Positions 8,133 through 14,720 of a DNA stretch of 26,037 bases are shown piece by piece. The notes beneath the pieces were generated by a model. It saw nothing but the letters and a program-made list of their open reading frames with translations, ran no database searches and had not been told where the DNA came from. Position 1 is the first letter of the stretch; the number at the start of each line of letters is the position of its first letter. A program made the translations under genes and the position numbers. This stretch comes from a virus: IMG/VR virus record IMGVR_UViG_3300032731_000147, positions 1-26,037 of that record; one strand, 5' to 3'.

Positions 8133-8192
8133 CCCCAACAAAGGGCTGCAATCTACCTCGTTACACTCGGAGCTTGAGCCCCGGCGTTGGCG
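8133..8192. repeat. Degenerate attC-like site
   Basis: On the plus strand CCCCAAC (8133-8139) and GTTGGCG (8186-8192) bracket a 60 bp stretch with an inner stem GGGCT/AGCCC. The spacing resembles the better sites at 14661-15476, but both core boxes deviate from RYYYAAC/GTTRRRY. The preceding gene stops inside it, as at the better sites. Confidence 0.35.
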
Positions 8193-8560
8193 GCACGCAA
8201 TGCGCCCAGTGTCTTGGACGTGGCCGCGCACAGTTCCGGGTCGTGCCCGTAGGCCGCGCCGTAGTTGATGCGCTGCACGACGCGGACGGCCGTCGCGATC
8301 TCCGCCGCCGCGTTGGGCGTCAGGCGGTCGATCAGTTCGCGGTCTTCCGCGTCCGACATCGCTTGCAGTTGCTTGTCCATGCTCTCCTTTGCTTCGCGCT
8401 CCGCGTTGGCGTTGTGATCGCACGTCATGCACGGTTCCTCTTGGTCTGTGCATTCGCTGTTCTTGCAGCAGCAGCACGGCCATGCCACGTCAAACGCGAC
8501 GTGCTCTTCGGGGTCCAGTTCAAACTTGTCTCGCGCTTTCGCGTAGTCTCGTAGGCTCAT
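8153..8560 (-). CDS. Cysteine-rich hypothetical protein, 135 residues
   Basis: After MSLRDYAKARDKFE the protein has a cluster of four consecutive cysteines (29-32) and further Cys at 37, 44 and 47 with His49, suggesting a small metal-binding domain. The rest (about 55-135) is helical and Ala-rich. The ATG at 8560 has an AGAGGAAG ribosome binding site and overlaps the upstream stop as ATGA; a longer in-frame start exists but lacks this support. It ends inside the attC-like site at 8133-8192. Codon use is unlike that of the native genes, which suggests acquisition. Function unknown. Confidence 0.7.
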   Translation of the reverse strand: MSLRDYAKARDKFELDPEEHVAFDVAWPCCCCKNSECTDQEEPCMTCDHNANAEREAKESMDKQLQAMSDAEDRELIDRLTPNAAAEIATAVRVVQRINYGAAYGHDPELCAATSKTLGALRAANAGAQAPSVTR

Positions 8561-8703
8561 GCTTCCTCTTTTGGGTGTAGGTGTCTGTGTTTTTGCCACA
8601 GCACAACCCCGTCTTCTTTCAGTCCGATATGTAGGGTGGTATGCTCATCGCCGTATACATCCCCCCAAACCATATACGGGAACTGTATCCATTCTGTTTT
8701 CAT
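8557..8703 (-). CDS. Small hypothetical protein, 48 residues
   Basis: The protein begins MKTEWIQFPYMVWGDVYGDE and ends HRHLHPKEEA. It is rich in Trp, His and acidic residues, with no Cys pair. A strong AGGAAGGGGAGGGG ribosome binding site and ATGA overlaps on both sides support translation. Codon use is like the two genes that follow and unlike the native gene before it, so the foreign block probably begins here. Confidence 0.65.
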   Translation of the reverse strand: MKTEWIQFPYMVWGDVYGDEHTTLHIGLKEDGVVLWQKHRHLHPKEEA

Positions 8704-8906
8704 CCCCTCCCCTTCCTGAATTCGTCCGCCTTCGGACACGTCGCGAAGTGCGATTCGTATCCGGCAAGAAGTCGCCATTCTTCGGCGACCTGGACCCAGA
8801 ACCGCCTGACCGATACGTCGACCGGATGGGGTTTCCCCCGCGGCGTCTTGATGAACATAATCTGTTCCCCGCATCCCCGACAGGCGACCTTGGGTTCATG
8901 TGACAT
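8700..8906 (-). CDS. Phage zinc-ribbon protein, 68 residues
   Basis: The protein carries C9-x2-C12 (ACRGCGEQIMFIKTPRGK) and H53-x3-C57 (SHFATCPKADEF), a zinc-binding arrangement I recognise from small uncharacterised phage proteins in which the middle reads 'G...PVD....FW'. Its role is unknown; DNA or protein binding is plausible. The start overlaps the upstream stop by 11 bases and codon use is native. Confidence 0.75.
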   Translation of the reverse strand: MSHEPKVACRGCGEQIMFIKTPRGKPHPVDVSVRRFWVQVAEEWRLLAGYESHFATCPKADEFRKGRG

Positions 8907-9417
8907 TTTCAGTTCGGTCCTTCCCGTCGGGATCTTCTGGCGTTCCGGGCTTTTCCGGCGTCGTCAGGAAACACTTCCACCATTCAAGATCGCGCCGTTC
9001 TACCCTGTAGGAAGTGACCAGGTCGAAAGTTCGAAGTCGCCCTTCAAATCTCCCCCCCCTGGTACTCTTGAACGCGTCTTCCACTCTCCGAAGATAGTCT
9101 TCCGAAAGGTTTCGGTCGGGGAAGACGTCGACCATTTCGTTCGGGTCGGCTTCGTTCGGATCCGGAATCTGTAAGACGTCCAGGAATCGGATCATCTTCG
9201 GGACGAATGTTTCGACAGACCCGTCTTCCAGTTCGATGATCGCGACCGTAAAGTTCCCAGGTCCGCTTTCGAATTCTTCGAAGTCTTCCCCCCATCCGTG
9301 AAAGATCCCCTCCCGCCCCGATTCGATTTTCTGGAAGACCCCGGCCCCATCAATTTCCATTTCGTAGATGGCGACAGGTCGCGTCTTACAGGCAAGGCTA
9401 ATCGTGTTCGGCTTCAT
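8896..9417 (-). CDS. Hypothetical protein, 173 residues
   Basis: This acidic protein begins MKPNTISLACKTRPVAIYEM. The first half is strand-rich (FTVAIIELEDGSVETFVPKM), the second helical and charged. No catalytic signature is visible. The first half could be a small beta barrel, but this is only an impression from residue pattern. It is translationally coupled to both neighbours (ATGA at 9417, 11-base overlap at 8896) and lies in the replication operon. Confidence 0.7.
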   Translation of the reverse strand: MKPNTISLACKTRPVAIYEMEIDGAGVFQKIESGREGIFHGWGEDFEEFESGPGNFTVAIIELEDGSVETFVPKMIRFLDVLQIPDPNEADPNEMVDVFPDRNLSEDYLRRVEDAFKSTRGGRFEGRLRTFDLVTSYRVERRDLEWWKCFLTTPEKPGTPEDPDGKDRTENVT

Positions 9418-9614
9418 GTGAAGTTCCCCTTCATTCGCGTTTCGTCGATGATCATGGTCAGGATCGTTTTCGCTTCTTCCCGCCTATGGATCAGGATCGT
9501 CACGTCAAACCTTCGCCCGTCCGATCTGGCCCGTTCGATCTGAAGATCCAATTCCTGAATCCGTCCGCTGATCAGTTGCAACACGAAAGAAGCCGTGTTT
9601 TGACAGATCGTCAT
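9414..9614 (-). CDS. Small helical protein, 66 residues
   Basis: The protein starts MTICQNTASFVLQLISGRIQ and is a single amphipathic helical stretch with many Arg and Glu residues, possibly a short coiled coil. The ATG at 9614 overlaps the stop of the replication protein as ATGA and is preceded by AAAAGGATGG; a longer in-frame start would overlap that gene more deeply. Function unknown. Confidence 0.65.
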   Translation of the reverse strand: MTICQNTASFVLQLISGRIQELDLQIERARSDGRRFDVTILIHRREEAKTILTMIIDETRMKGNFT

Positions 9615-10306
9615 GGATCCACCATCCTTTTCTTCAGTTTGTTCGCCAGGACCGCCCCAGGGTTTTTGATGTCGTCCGTTTTCAGTTCCCCCCATAGGGT
9701 CGCCAGAACTTCCCGGAAGGCGACGTCCCCGATTTCCTTGATCGCCTTTTTATAGAACCCTTCCGCCCTGGGGGAATAGGCTTCCCCTGTGATCCTGAAG
9801 GCAAGGGCGACAGGCGAAGCCTTCCCGTCCATTATCCCCGAATAGTCGTCGATCGATTTATCATCCGAAGCGTTTGACGGCCTCGCGCGCGTCTTCGTCT
9901 TCGGTTTAACGTCTCCGTCTACGTCTACGTCTACGTCTACGTCTACGTGCGCTATAGACCGTCGCTTGACCGTCGCTTGACCGTCGCTTGACGGAAATCG
10001 GCTTTCTTTCTGCCGTGTCCGTTGGTCCCATCGGTGCATTTGAAGGTACAAACGACCGTCGGATTCGGACGTGTAAACGACTATCAGCCCCGCCTTTTCG
10101 ATCCCTTCCAGGTCCCGCGCGATCCGCGTCGTGTTGACATTGTCGAAGGGATAGCATCCCGACTTTACCAGGCGCGGGTCGCCGTGATATCTTCCGAAGT
10201 CGTCGCAAACCGTGATCAGAAGAACGAAGGTCCTGAATTCGCCGTCCTTCAGCCTGGCGATCCGTTCGGAATCCCGAAGCCCATCCCGCAAGATCCTATT
10301 CGGCAT
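9611..10306 (-). CDS. Phage replication initiation-type protein
   Basis: This 231-residue protein starts MPNRILRDGLRDSERIARL, then FVLLITVCDDFGRYHGDPRL at about 28-47, a pattern I know from phage replication proteins with an N-terminal winged helix (DnaD/replication protein O-like). The middle (about 105-140) is a low-complexity linker with VDVDVDVDVDG, encoded by hexamer repeats. The C-terminus (150-231) is helical and could be a DnaD-like or helicase-loading domain. Iteron-like repeats lie inside the gene, so it may bind its own coding sequence to start replication, as lambda O does. The start overlaps the previous gene by 11 bases, with an AAAGGGAAAG ribosome binding site. Confidence 0.8.
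   Translation of the reverse strand: MPNRILRDGLRDSERIARLKDGEFRTFVLLITVCDDFGRYHGDPRLVKSGCYPFDNVNTTRIARDLEGIEKAGLIVVYTSESDGRLYLQMHRWDQRTRQKESRFPSSDGQATVKRRSIAHVDVDVDVDVDGDVKPKTKTRARPSNASDDKSIDDYSGIMDGKASPVALAFRITGEAYSPRAEGFYKKAIKEIGDVAFREVLATLWGELKTDDIKNPGAVLANKLKKRMVDP
9911..9992. repeat. Iteron-like tandem repeats; candidate replication origin
   Basis: Three perfect tandem copies of the 11-mer CGTCGCTTGAC occupy 9960-9992. Beside them, five perfect copies of the hexamer GTCTAC lie at 9917-9946 with a degenerate sixth (GTCTCC) at 9911. The 11-mer is read in three different frames within the gene, so its conservation is not explained by the encoded protein. This arrangement inside a replication protein gene is typical of phage origins. 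Origin function is inferred. Confidence 0.55.
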
Positions 10307-10712
10307 TACTTTCCCTTTCTTCCCGGAGTCTGAAGAACCCGTACAGATCCGGAACGATCGACATCGCCCATATCGCCAGGCGTCGCTTCCAGTTATTATT
10401 GACCTTGAATCCTTCCGCGTCAGGCCCGTCCTTCAAAGCCTGTTCCCATCGAATCTTATTGATAACCGCTTCGATCGAAAAGCGGGTCCATCCCCGGCGT
10501 TTCATTTGAAGCGAATATCGAACGACCAGGTTCGAAATCTCCCGTCCGGCGGGCGTGTGCCGCCAGACTTCGAATAAGATCCAGTCGTCAAGGTCGATCG
10601 TCATGGAAGACCCGTCGGATTCAAGGCGTTCCATTACGATCTTCCAGAAGGCGGACGATGAAATGTCGACGTTCTTCGTCCAATCGAACAGGTCCGGGCC
10701 TTCAGTCGTCAT
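10296..10712 (-). CDS. Conserved phage replication-region protein
   Basis: This 138-residue protein starts MTTEGPDLFDWTKNVDISSS. Its second half, GWTRFSIEAVINKIRWE then FKVNNNWKRRLAIWAM and LYGFFRLRE, matches a small conserved phage family usually found in replication regions; I know no experimentally proven role. I chose ATG at 10712 over upstream in-frame starts because AAAGGGAAG precedes it and it overlaps the upstream stop by 11 bases. It ends 11 bases inside the replication protein gene. Confidence 0.75.
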   Translation of the reverse strand: MTTEGPDLFDWTKNVDISSSAFWKIVMERLESDGSSMTIDLDDWILFEVWRHTPAGREISNLVVRYSLQMKRRGWTRFSIEAVINKIRWEQALKDGPDAEGFKVNNNWKRRLAIWAMSIVPDLYGFFRLREERESNAE

Positions 10713-10881
10713 GGACTTCCCTTTCGCACACGTCGCACACAAGACCCGCTTCGATACAGGCGGAACAGGGCGGAGATATGAAACAAGTACAATTCTCGAC
10801 TTTCGCTGGGACCAGTGTTCCTTCACACCCATTTTCACCGCAAGCGTCGCCTTCTTCCTTCCCAAGATAATCAGTCGTCAT
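10702..10881 (-). CDS. Cysteine-rich mini-protein, 59 residues
   Basis: Translation from ATG at 10881 gives a protein starting MTTDYLGKEEGDACGENGCE with eight cysteines (14, 19, 31, 33, 39, 42, 49, 52), ending CEREVHDD. The spacing suggests one or two zinc-binding knuckles. It starts within the end of the nuclease gene and ends within the start of the next gene. Both junctions use the same 11 bases, ATGACGACTGA, so all three genes look translationally coupled. Function unknown; a role with the neighbouring nuclease or replication protein is only suggested by position. Confidence 0.7.
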   Translation of the reverse strand: MTTDYLGKEEGDACGENGCEGTLVPAKVENCTCFISPPCSACIEAGLVCDVCEREVHDD

Positions 10882-11968
10882 TTCCGGACCCCCCCGCGGA
10901 CAGTTCCGCCAGGGACAGGATCTTCTTCGTGACCGACTTCGCGCCCTTCTTCGCGACGATCCCGAATCCCTGGGTCAGGATGGTCTTCGTCGTTCCGACG
11001 GGTTCGTCGATCAGGATCGCCTTGACGTGATCGCCGATCTTCGCGTTCGCTTCTTCGTATGCCTTGCGGGTTTCCGCGCATTCGAAGAACGTCTGACAGT
11101 GAAGATTCAGAAGGGCGTCGTCCATCCGGTCGATGATCCCTTGTGCCCTGGTTATATCGGGGACACACCACGGACAGAAATCGCATTTCCCGCAAGTGTC
11201 CGGATGATAGTCGACCCGGTCGGGGAACAGGGCGTCCGCTTCGGACAGGAAGTCCCCGGTCGTCCCGGCGACCTTCATCTTCGTCCTAAGCTTTTCGATC
11301 GACGTCACGCGGCCTTTCAGCCTTGCCGCTTTCTGAAGAAGTCCTTCGACATATTCCAGGTGATCATCATACCGGACGACGATCTGGCGGTCCGCGAAGG
11401 TCGTCGGCTTCCGGATGTAGATCATCCCGACGTCGACCTGGCGGAAGTGACAATACGTCAGGATTTGCCCCGGATAACATCGAAGATATGCCTGGGGCGC
11501 GTCCAGAAGGAAGACGATCGCGTCCGCGTCTTCTTCGGGAAGCTTGTCGAAGGTGTATTCGTTCATCGACTTCGCTTCGACCGGGATCGTCAGGGGACGT
11601 GCCGCGGGCGTTTCCCGGACAGATATCGCGAAGTCTATCCTTCCGCCGATGTCGAATTCGTTCGGCGGGATGTTCGTTTCCTGTTCGACGACGTCGACCC
11701 CCTTCTGCTTCAGGGAGTCCCTTGCTTCCTGGGCGATGTCTTCGCCGATCAGTCGCCCGCGGCGGAAGATCCCCATAAGCCCCGCGCCTGGTTTCGGAAG
11801 AAGGTCCCAGGCGACGCGAAGATATGTCAGATATCGTTCGCAAGGGTGCCCCAGTTTCGAAGCGTAGGTCGACCGGACAGGCCGGGTCCCCGCGTTCGCG
11901 TTCCGGTTTTCGATGATCGCCCCGACGATGTCGGGAATAATGCCTTCAGGAATCCGCGTCATGTTCAT
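10871..11968 (-). CDS. Cas4/AddB-like iron-sulfur PD-(D/E)XK nuclease
   Basis: This 365-residue protein is a probable phage exonuclease of the PD-(D/E)XK superfamily. Visible motifs in order are an N-terminal helix with SKLGHPCERYL (Cys43), IGGRIDFAI (Asp112), the catalytic PVEAKSM (Glu131, Lys133), the GQILTY motif (Gln168, Tyr172) and the cysteine cluster CGKCDFCPWC (259, 262, 265, 268). One early Cys plus a late Cys cluster is the layout of Cas4 and AddB nucleases, which hold a 4Fe-4S cluster; here Cys43 would pair with three of the four late ones. Such phage enzymes resect DNA ends for recombination. The ATG at 11968 has a GGGGGAC ribosome binding site. No CRISPR genes are near, so a CRISPR role is not indicated. 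Confidence 0.85.
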   Translation of the reverse strand: MNMTRIPEGIIPDIVGAIIENRNANAGTRPVRSTYASKLGHPCERYLTYLRVAWDLLPKPGAGLMGIFRRGRLIGEDIAQEARDSLKQKGVDVVEQETNIPPNEFDIGGRIDFAISVRETPAARPLTIPVEAKSMNEYTFDKLPEEDADAIVFLLDAPQAYLRCYPGQILTYCHFRQVDVGMIYIRKPTTFADRQIVVRYDDHLEYVEGLLQKAARLKGRVTSIEKLRTKMKVAGTTGDFLSEADALFPDRVDYHPDTCGKCDFCPWCVPDITRAQGIIDRMDDALLNLHCQTFFECAETRKAYEEANAKIGDHVKAILIDEPVGTTKTILTQGFGIVAKKGAKSVTKKILSLAELSAGGSGNDD

Positions 11969-12002
11969 GTGTCCGTCCCCCTGATCCCGACGATTCGAAG
12001 AA

Positions 12003-12034
12003 GGCCCGGCGGGCGGGATCATCGCCGCCGGGCC
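12003..12034 (-). terminator. Terminator-like hairpin
   Basis: The stem GGCCCGGCGG/CCGCCGGGCC (10 bp, 12-base loop) lies between the FtsK-gamma-type gene and the nuclease gene. On the minus strand the stem is followed by TTCTTCG, a short U-rich tail. It may terminate or attenuate transcription, or define an mRNA end. Confidence 0.5.
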
Positions 12035-12054
12035 CGTGTGAGTCTGTCCCGTTT

Positions 12055-12960
12055 CTACTCCGCGCCATTCTCCGCGTCAAGCGTTTCCAGATCGACCAGG
12101 ATTTCCCGCGGGGCCCCGGTCCCGTCCGCGGGCCCGACGATCCCCTTCGCTTCAAGGGCGTCCATGATCCGGGTTGCCGTCGTGAACCCGACCTGAAGGC
12201 GACGCTGAATCGTCGTCGTCGACGCCCGCTTCGTGTCCTTCAGGATGTCGATCGTCTTCGCGAAGTCGTCTTCCGAAGGCCCAGGATCGCCGTCAGGCAT
12301 TCCCGGCGCGGATCCCGCGCCTTCGCCCTGCCCCGGTTCCCCGTCGCCCGTGTCGCCCGCCTGGGCCCCGTTCATCGCCGCCATATACGGGAACAGGCGC
12401 AATTCCTGGACCCGTTCATCGTCCGACATCCGGCGGGAATCGATCATGTCGTTCGTGTCGGTCCTGAATTCCTGGACCTTTCCCAGGTCGAAGTCCAGGG
12501 CCCGGACACATTCCACGGGGCGGATCTCATATCCGTTTCGGATCGTTTCCGACCTGGACGCGATTTCCGCCTTCGCGCCTTCGATCTGTCCCTGAAATTG
12601 CTTCTTCAGGGACGCCAGGTCCGCTTCGTACCCCTGAATCCTGGCGATCGCGTCGGCGACATAGTCCCCGGCCTTGATCTTTTCCGCGTCGGTCAGCTTG
12701 ACGCGAAGGGGAAGGGTCGTCTTCTTCCGTTCGATCGACCGCGGGAAAAGTCGGTCAGAAGTGACCAGTTCCGCGGTCCCTTCCACGTCGATCCCGACCA
12801 GGATCCGAAGGTCTTCGTCCAGTTCCGGGGTTTCGATCCCTACCCTGACGATCCGCTTTTCCCCGTCCTGGTTCACGTGAACCATTTCCACGCAGGGCGC
12901 GTGAGTCTTGATCCATTCTGCCAGGCGTTCCTTCGCTTCCGTTTTCTTCGTCTTCGGCAT
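12055..12960 (-). CDS. Phage protein with C-terminal FtsK gamma-type winged helix
   Basis: This 301-residue protein has three parts. Residues 1-100 are an alpha/beta domain of unknown fold. Residues 100-190 hold a coiled coil and a segment (YEIRPVECVRALDFDLGKVQ, then RRMSDDERVQELRLF) seen in coiled-coil phage proteins sometimes annotated as nuclease-inhibitor-like. After a Gly/Pro/Asp-rich linker, residues 233-290 match the FtsK gamma winged helix: ILKDTKRASTTTIQRRLQVG, then RIMDALEAKGIVGPADG and PREILV. In FtsK/SpoIIIE this domain reads KOPS/SRS DNA sequences. No translocase motor is present. I chose ATG at 12960 (AAGGATGGG ribosome binding site) over 12969. It lies between an SSB-tipped protein and a nuclease, so a DNA-binding adaptor role is likely, as inference. 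Confidence 0.75.
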   Translation of the reverse strand: MPKTKKTEAKERLAEWIKTHAPCVEMVHVNQDGEKRIVRVGIETPELDEDLRILVGIDVEGTAELVTSDRLFPRSIERKKTTLPLRVKLTDAEKIKAGDYVADAIARIQGYEADLASLKKQFQGQIEGAKAEIASRSETIRNGYEIRPVECVRALDFDLGKVQEFRTDTNDMIDSRRMSDDERVQELRLFPYMAAMNGAQAGDTGDGEPGQGEGAGSAPGMPDGDPGPSEDDFAKTIDILKDTKRASTTTIQRRLQVGFTTATRIMDALEAKGIVGPADGTGAPREILVDLETLDAENGAE

Positions 12961-12972
12961 AATTCCCATCCT

Positions 12973-12998
12973 TCTGTTCCGTCATTCTGTTCCGTCAT
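12973..12998. repeat. Tandem 13 bp repeat in leader
   Basis: TCTGTTCCGTCAT occurs twice head to tail immediately upstream of the ribosome binding site of the gene at 12960. It could be an operator or a translational control element, or simply a slippage duplication. Confidence 0.5.
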
Positions 12999-13005
12999 TC
13001 AAAGC

Positions 13006-13038
13006 GAACGGCGGCGGGATCCTTGTCCGCCGCCGTTC
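13006..13038 (-). terminator. Terminator-like hairpin
   Basis: A perfect 12 bp stem GAACGGCGGCGG/CCGCCGCCGTTC with a 9-base loop follows the gene at 13070. The minus-strand transcript continues GCTTTG, so the U-tract is weak; it may be a processing or attenuation hairpin rather than a full terminator. Confidence 0.5.
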
Positions 13039-13069
13039 CTGTGCGTGTGTTGCGATCCAGGCGGCGGCG

Positions 13070-14083
13070 TCAGGTATAGGGAAGATCGTCCGGATCGCCC
13101 TTGCCGTCGCCGCTTCCGCCCTTGCCGTCCTTCGCCCCGGCCCCGTTGCCCCCTTTCCCGTCCCAGGTCGCCCCGTTGTATGTTTCCCAGACCTTCTTGA
13201 TATCCCCGAAGGTCCTGTTCATCCCCTTTTCGGATATCCGCTTGATCGACGACCATCCATTAAAGTCGCCGTTTGCCGTGATCATCTTACAAACCTGGTC
13301 GACCGTCGTCGGTTCCGGGGATCCCGGAAGCGACCATCCGGACGACAGAAGATCCCGGCACATAATCTCTATTTCCGCCCGCCTGTCCGCGCCTTCCTGG
13401 GTGTCGGCATTCCCGCCCGACTTCCCCTTCTGGAATGTATGTCCGGCGAAGCCCTTCGCGTCCTTCCCGACGCGAGCCATTTCCGCTTCCGACCCGTCCC
13501 CTGACAGGCCCAGAAGCGACAGGATTCCCTTCTTCCGGCATTCGGTCGCCGCCATTTGACGGACGAAGCGTTCGTCGACCTGGTCGACTTCCAGCTTCCC
13601 ACCGCGGGACAGAAACTTGTCCCTGGACGACGCCGCGCCTGAACATTCGACTTCGACCCCGGCGACGGACGCCGCGCCGAAGCATTCATAGAGATAATAC
13701 GGACCCTTGTCGTCCTGGAAGTTTGTCCGCGTGAACAGGGGACGCCCGTCCGGATCCTTCAGGTACCGGAACGAAGCCCCGATCGTCGCCGCTACGATGT
13801 CCGCGTAATTCTTATTACGCCTGACCGTGATCGACGTCGACCCGTCTTGCTTCCGGTCTTCGAATCGGTCGAAACAGTCACCGCCGACCCTGGCGTCGAT
13901 AATCTGTTTGATCCGGTCCAGGACCTGGACGCGTCGATCGACGCCCTTTTCCAGGCGTTCCAGGGCGGCGTCGTCAATCCCGCCGCTTTCCCCGACGTAG
14001 ATCAGGGCCCCGCCTTCGCGCGGTCTTTGGATTTCCGCGGGTACTTGCGCCCCGCCCGTCCCAGTGTGTCCCGTTGTCTTCAT
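13070..14083 (-). CDS. Probable single-strand annealing/binding protein with SSB-like tail
   Basis: This 337-residue protein sits between a Rad50-like ATPase and the FtsK-gamma-type protein. The central region includes YYLYECFGAASVAGVEVECS and MAATECRKKGILSLLGL, an arrangement loosely like phage annealing proteins, but I cannot assign it to RecT, Erf or Red-beta. The C-terminus is Gly/Asp/Lys-rich and ends DGKGDPDDLPYT, close to the acidic DDLPF-type tip by which SSB proteins recruit partners. An annealing or ssDNA-binding role is therefore inferred from tail and context. I chose ATG at 14083, preceded by CGAAGGGGGACGGGAAC; in-frame upstream starts lack a ribosome binding site. The leader carries CACACGAA repeats. 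Confidence 0.65.
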   Translation of the reverse strand: MKTTGHTGTGGAQVPAEIQRPREGGALIYVGESGGIDDAALERLEKGVDRRVQVLDRIKQIIDARVGGDCFDRFEDRKQDGSTSITVRRNKNYADIVAATIGASFRYLKDPDGRPLFTRTNFQDDKGPYYLYECFGAASVAGVEVECSGAASSRDKFLSRGGKLEVDQVDERFVRQMAATECRKKGILSLLGLSGDGSEAEMARVGKDAKGFAGHTFQKGKSGGNADTQEGADRRAEIEIMCRDLLSSGWSLPGSPEPTTVDQVCKMITANGDFNGWSSIKRISEKGMNRTFGDIKKVWETYNGATWDGKGGNGAGAKDGKGGSGDGKGDPDDLPYT

Positions 14084-14096
14084 GTTCCCGTCCCCC

Positions 14097-14144
14097 TTCG
14101 TGTGTCGCCAGGTTCCAGGGCCCCGGCTTCGTGTGTTTCGTGTG
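14097..14144 (-). promoter_or_regulatory. Leader with three CACACGAA motifs
   Basis: On the minus strand CACACGAA occurs at 14144-14137, 14135-14128 and 14104-14097, the last fused to the AAGGGGG ribosome binding site. The same motif precedes the genes starting at 17859 (17879-17872) and 19784 (19803-19796), and a variant precedes that at 7095. It may be a shared translation enhancer, operator or RNA-binding site. Confidence 0.5.
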
Positions 14145-14165
14145 CCCCCTGGGACAAGTCTGTTC

Positions 14166-14201
14166 AGTGAACCAGTTTCGCCTGACGATCGCAAGCGGTT
14201 T
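14166..14201 (-). promoter_or_regulatory. Candidate promoter/operator for recombination operon
   Basis: The 17 bp at 14185-14201 (plus strand ACGATCGCAAGCGGTTT) match 15 of 17 bases at 18513-18529. It contains TTGCGA on the minus strand as a possible -35 box, with TTCACT 17 bases downstream (14171-14166) as a weak -10. It lies upstream of the SSB-tipped protein gene. A regulator-binding site is equally possible. Confidence 0.4.
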
Positions 14202-14210
14202 CTTCTGGTT

Positions 14211-14261
14211 CTGTTTCCGTCTAGTCAGTATTACGGCTTTCCGCTCAGTAACCTGTTGGGC
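14211..14261. repeat. Acceptor-like repeat, copy 2, bordering the cassette array
   Basis: Bases 14213-14260 match 7869-7916 with a single mismatch. The plus strand ends in GTTGGGC (14255-14261), a perfect integron core GTTRRRY, at the exact border between native phage DNA (lower coordinates) and the cassette block. No good RYYYAAC partner is present, only GTCTAGT at 14219-14225. A lone core site next to the first cassette is the arrangement of an attI-type or secondary acceptor site. Confidence 0.65.
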
Positions 14262-14349
14262 GAGAGAGGAATGCGCCTCCCCCGCCCGTGGTTTCAGTCT
14301 GCGTGAGTTCCTTCAACGTCCCGCGCTTCCCTGTCCTTCGTGCGCTGGT

Positions 14350-14610
14350 CTAACGCCGCCAGAGCCGCGCCGCCATCACGGCACGCGCTTGGCGCAGAAA
14401 CTCGTGGTAGCGATCGCGCCACTTCTCGGCAGACGTGCGCCACTCGCCGCTCGCTAAATCCCAGTTGCCGCCGTTGGCGTTGGCGATCAGCACCCACGCC
14501 ATTTCAAGGTGGTCAAACATTTCGTCTCGTTCCTCGCTCACGGCCTGAAGCAGTCCTGCAACCTGCGGCACGGCTTCGTACTCAACTCCGTCAATTTCAA
14601 TCTTGCTCAT
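14350..14610 (-). CDS. Cassette gene, helical protein of unknown function
   Basis: The 86-residue protein starts MSKIEIDGVEYEAVPQVAGL and continues as a long charged helix with LLQAVSEERDEM and WRDRYHEFLRQAR. This looks like a small coiled-coil protein; similar openings occur in uncharacterised phage and mobile-element proteins. A very strong AAGGAGACAGAGAG ribosome binding site supports ATG at 14610. Upstream lies the core GTTGGGC of the site at 14661-14720; downstream, after 88 noncoding bases, lies the GTTGGGC core at 14255-14261. Codon use differs from native phage genes. Confidence 0.7.
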   Translation of the reverse strand: MSKIEIDGVEYEAVPQVAGLLQAVSEERDEMFDHLEMAWVLIANANGGNWDLASGEWRTSAEKWRDRYHEFLRQARAVMAARLWRR

Positions 14611-14660
14611 CTCTCTGTCTCCTTGCCCCGTGTTGTTTTTGCTCCGGTCGGGATGGGGAC

Positions 14661-14720
14661 GCCCAACCAGAGCGTGCAGTGTACGCGGACAAGCCGCGCC
14701 ACTGACGTTAATCGTTGGGT
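14661..14720. repeat. attC-like site 4 (60 bp)
   Basis: On the plus strand GCCCAAC (14661-14667) and GTTGGGT (14714-14720) are the complementary R boxes. Inside, GCGTGCAGTG/CACTGACG pair with one unpaired extra base, and the loop holds a further hairpin CGCGG/CCGCG. This is the R-spacer-L-loop-L-spacer-R layout of integron attC sites. Its interior differs from the three sites at higher coordinates, so it is not a simple duplication. Confidence 0.8.

Noticed and set aside
9906-10208. Minus-strand ORF with a long arginine run
   Set aside because: It is an alternative frame of the hexamer repeats in the replication gene.
10871-11968. Cas4 as part of a CRISPR system
   Set aside because: Motifs fit Cas4/AddB-like nucleases, but neighbours are phage recombination and replication genes.
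11027-12196. Long plus-strand ORF of 389 codons
   Set aside because: It lies opposite the nuclease gene, whose motifs are clear. The plus-strand translation is rich in Arg and Pro without family features.
14350-14352. GTTAGAC at the end of the gene at 14350 as an additional attC core
   Set aside because: The minus strand GTTAGAC (14352-14346) fits GTTRRRY, but no RYYYAAC partner is found upstream at a suitable distance and no stem forms.
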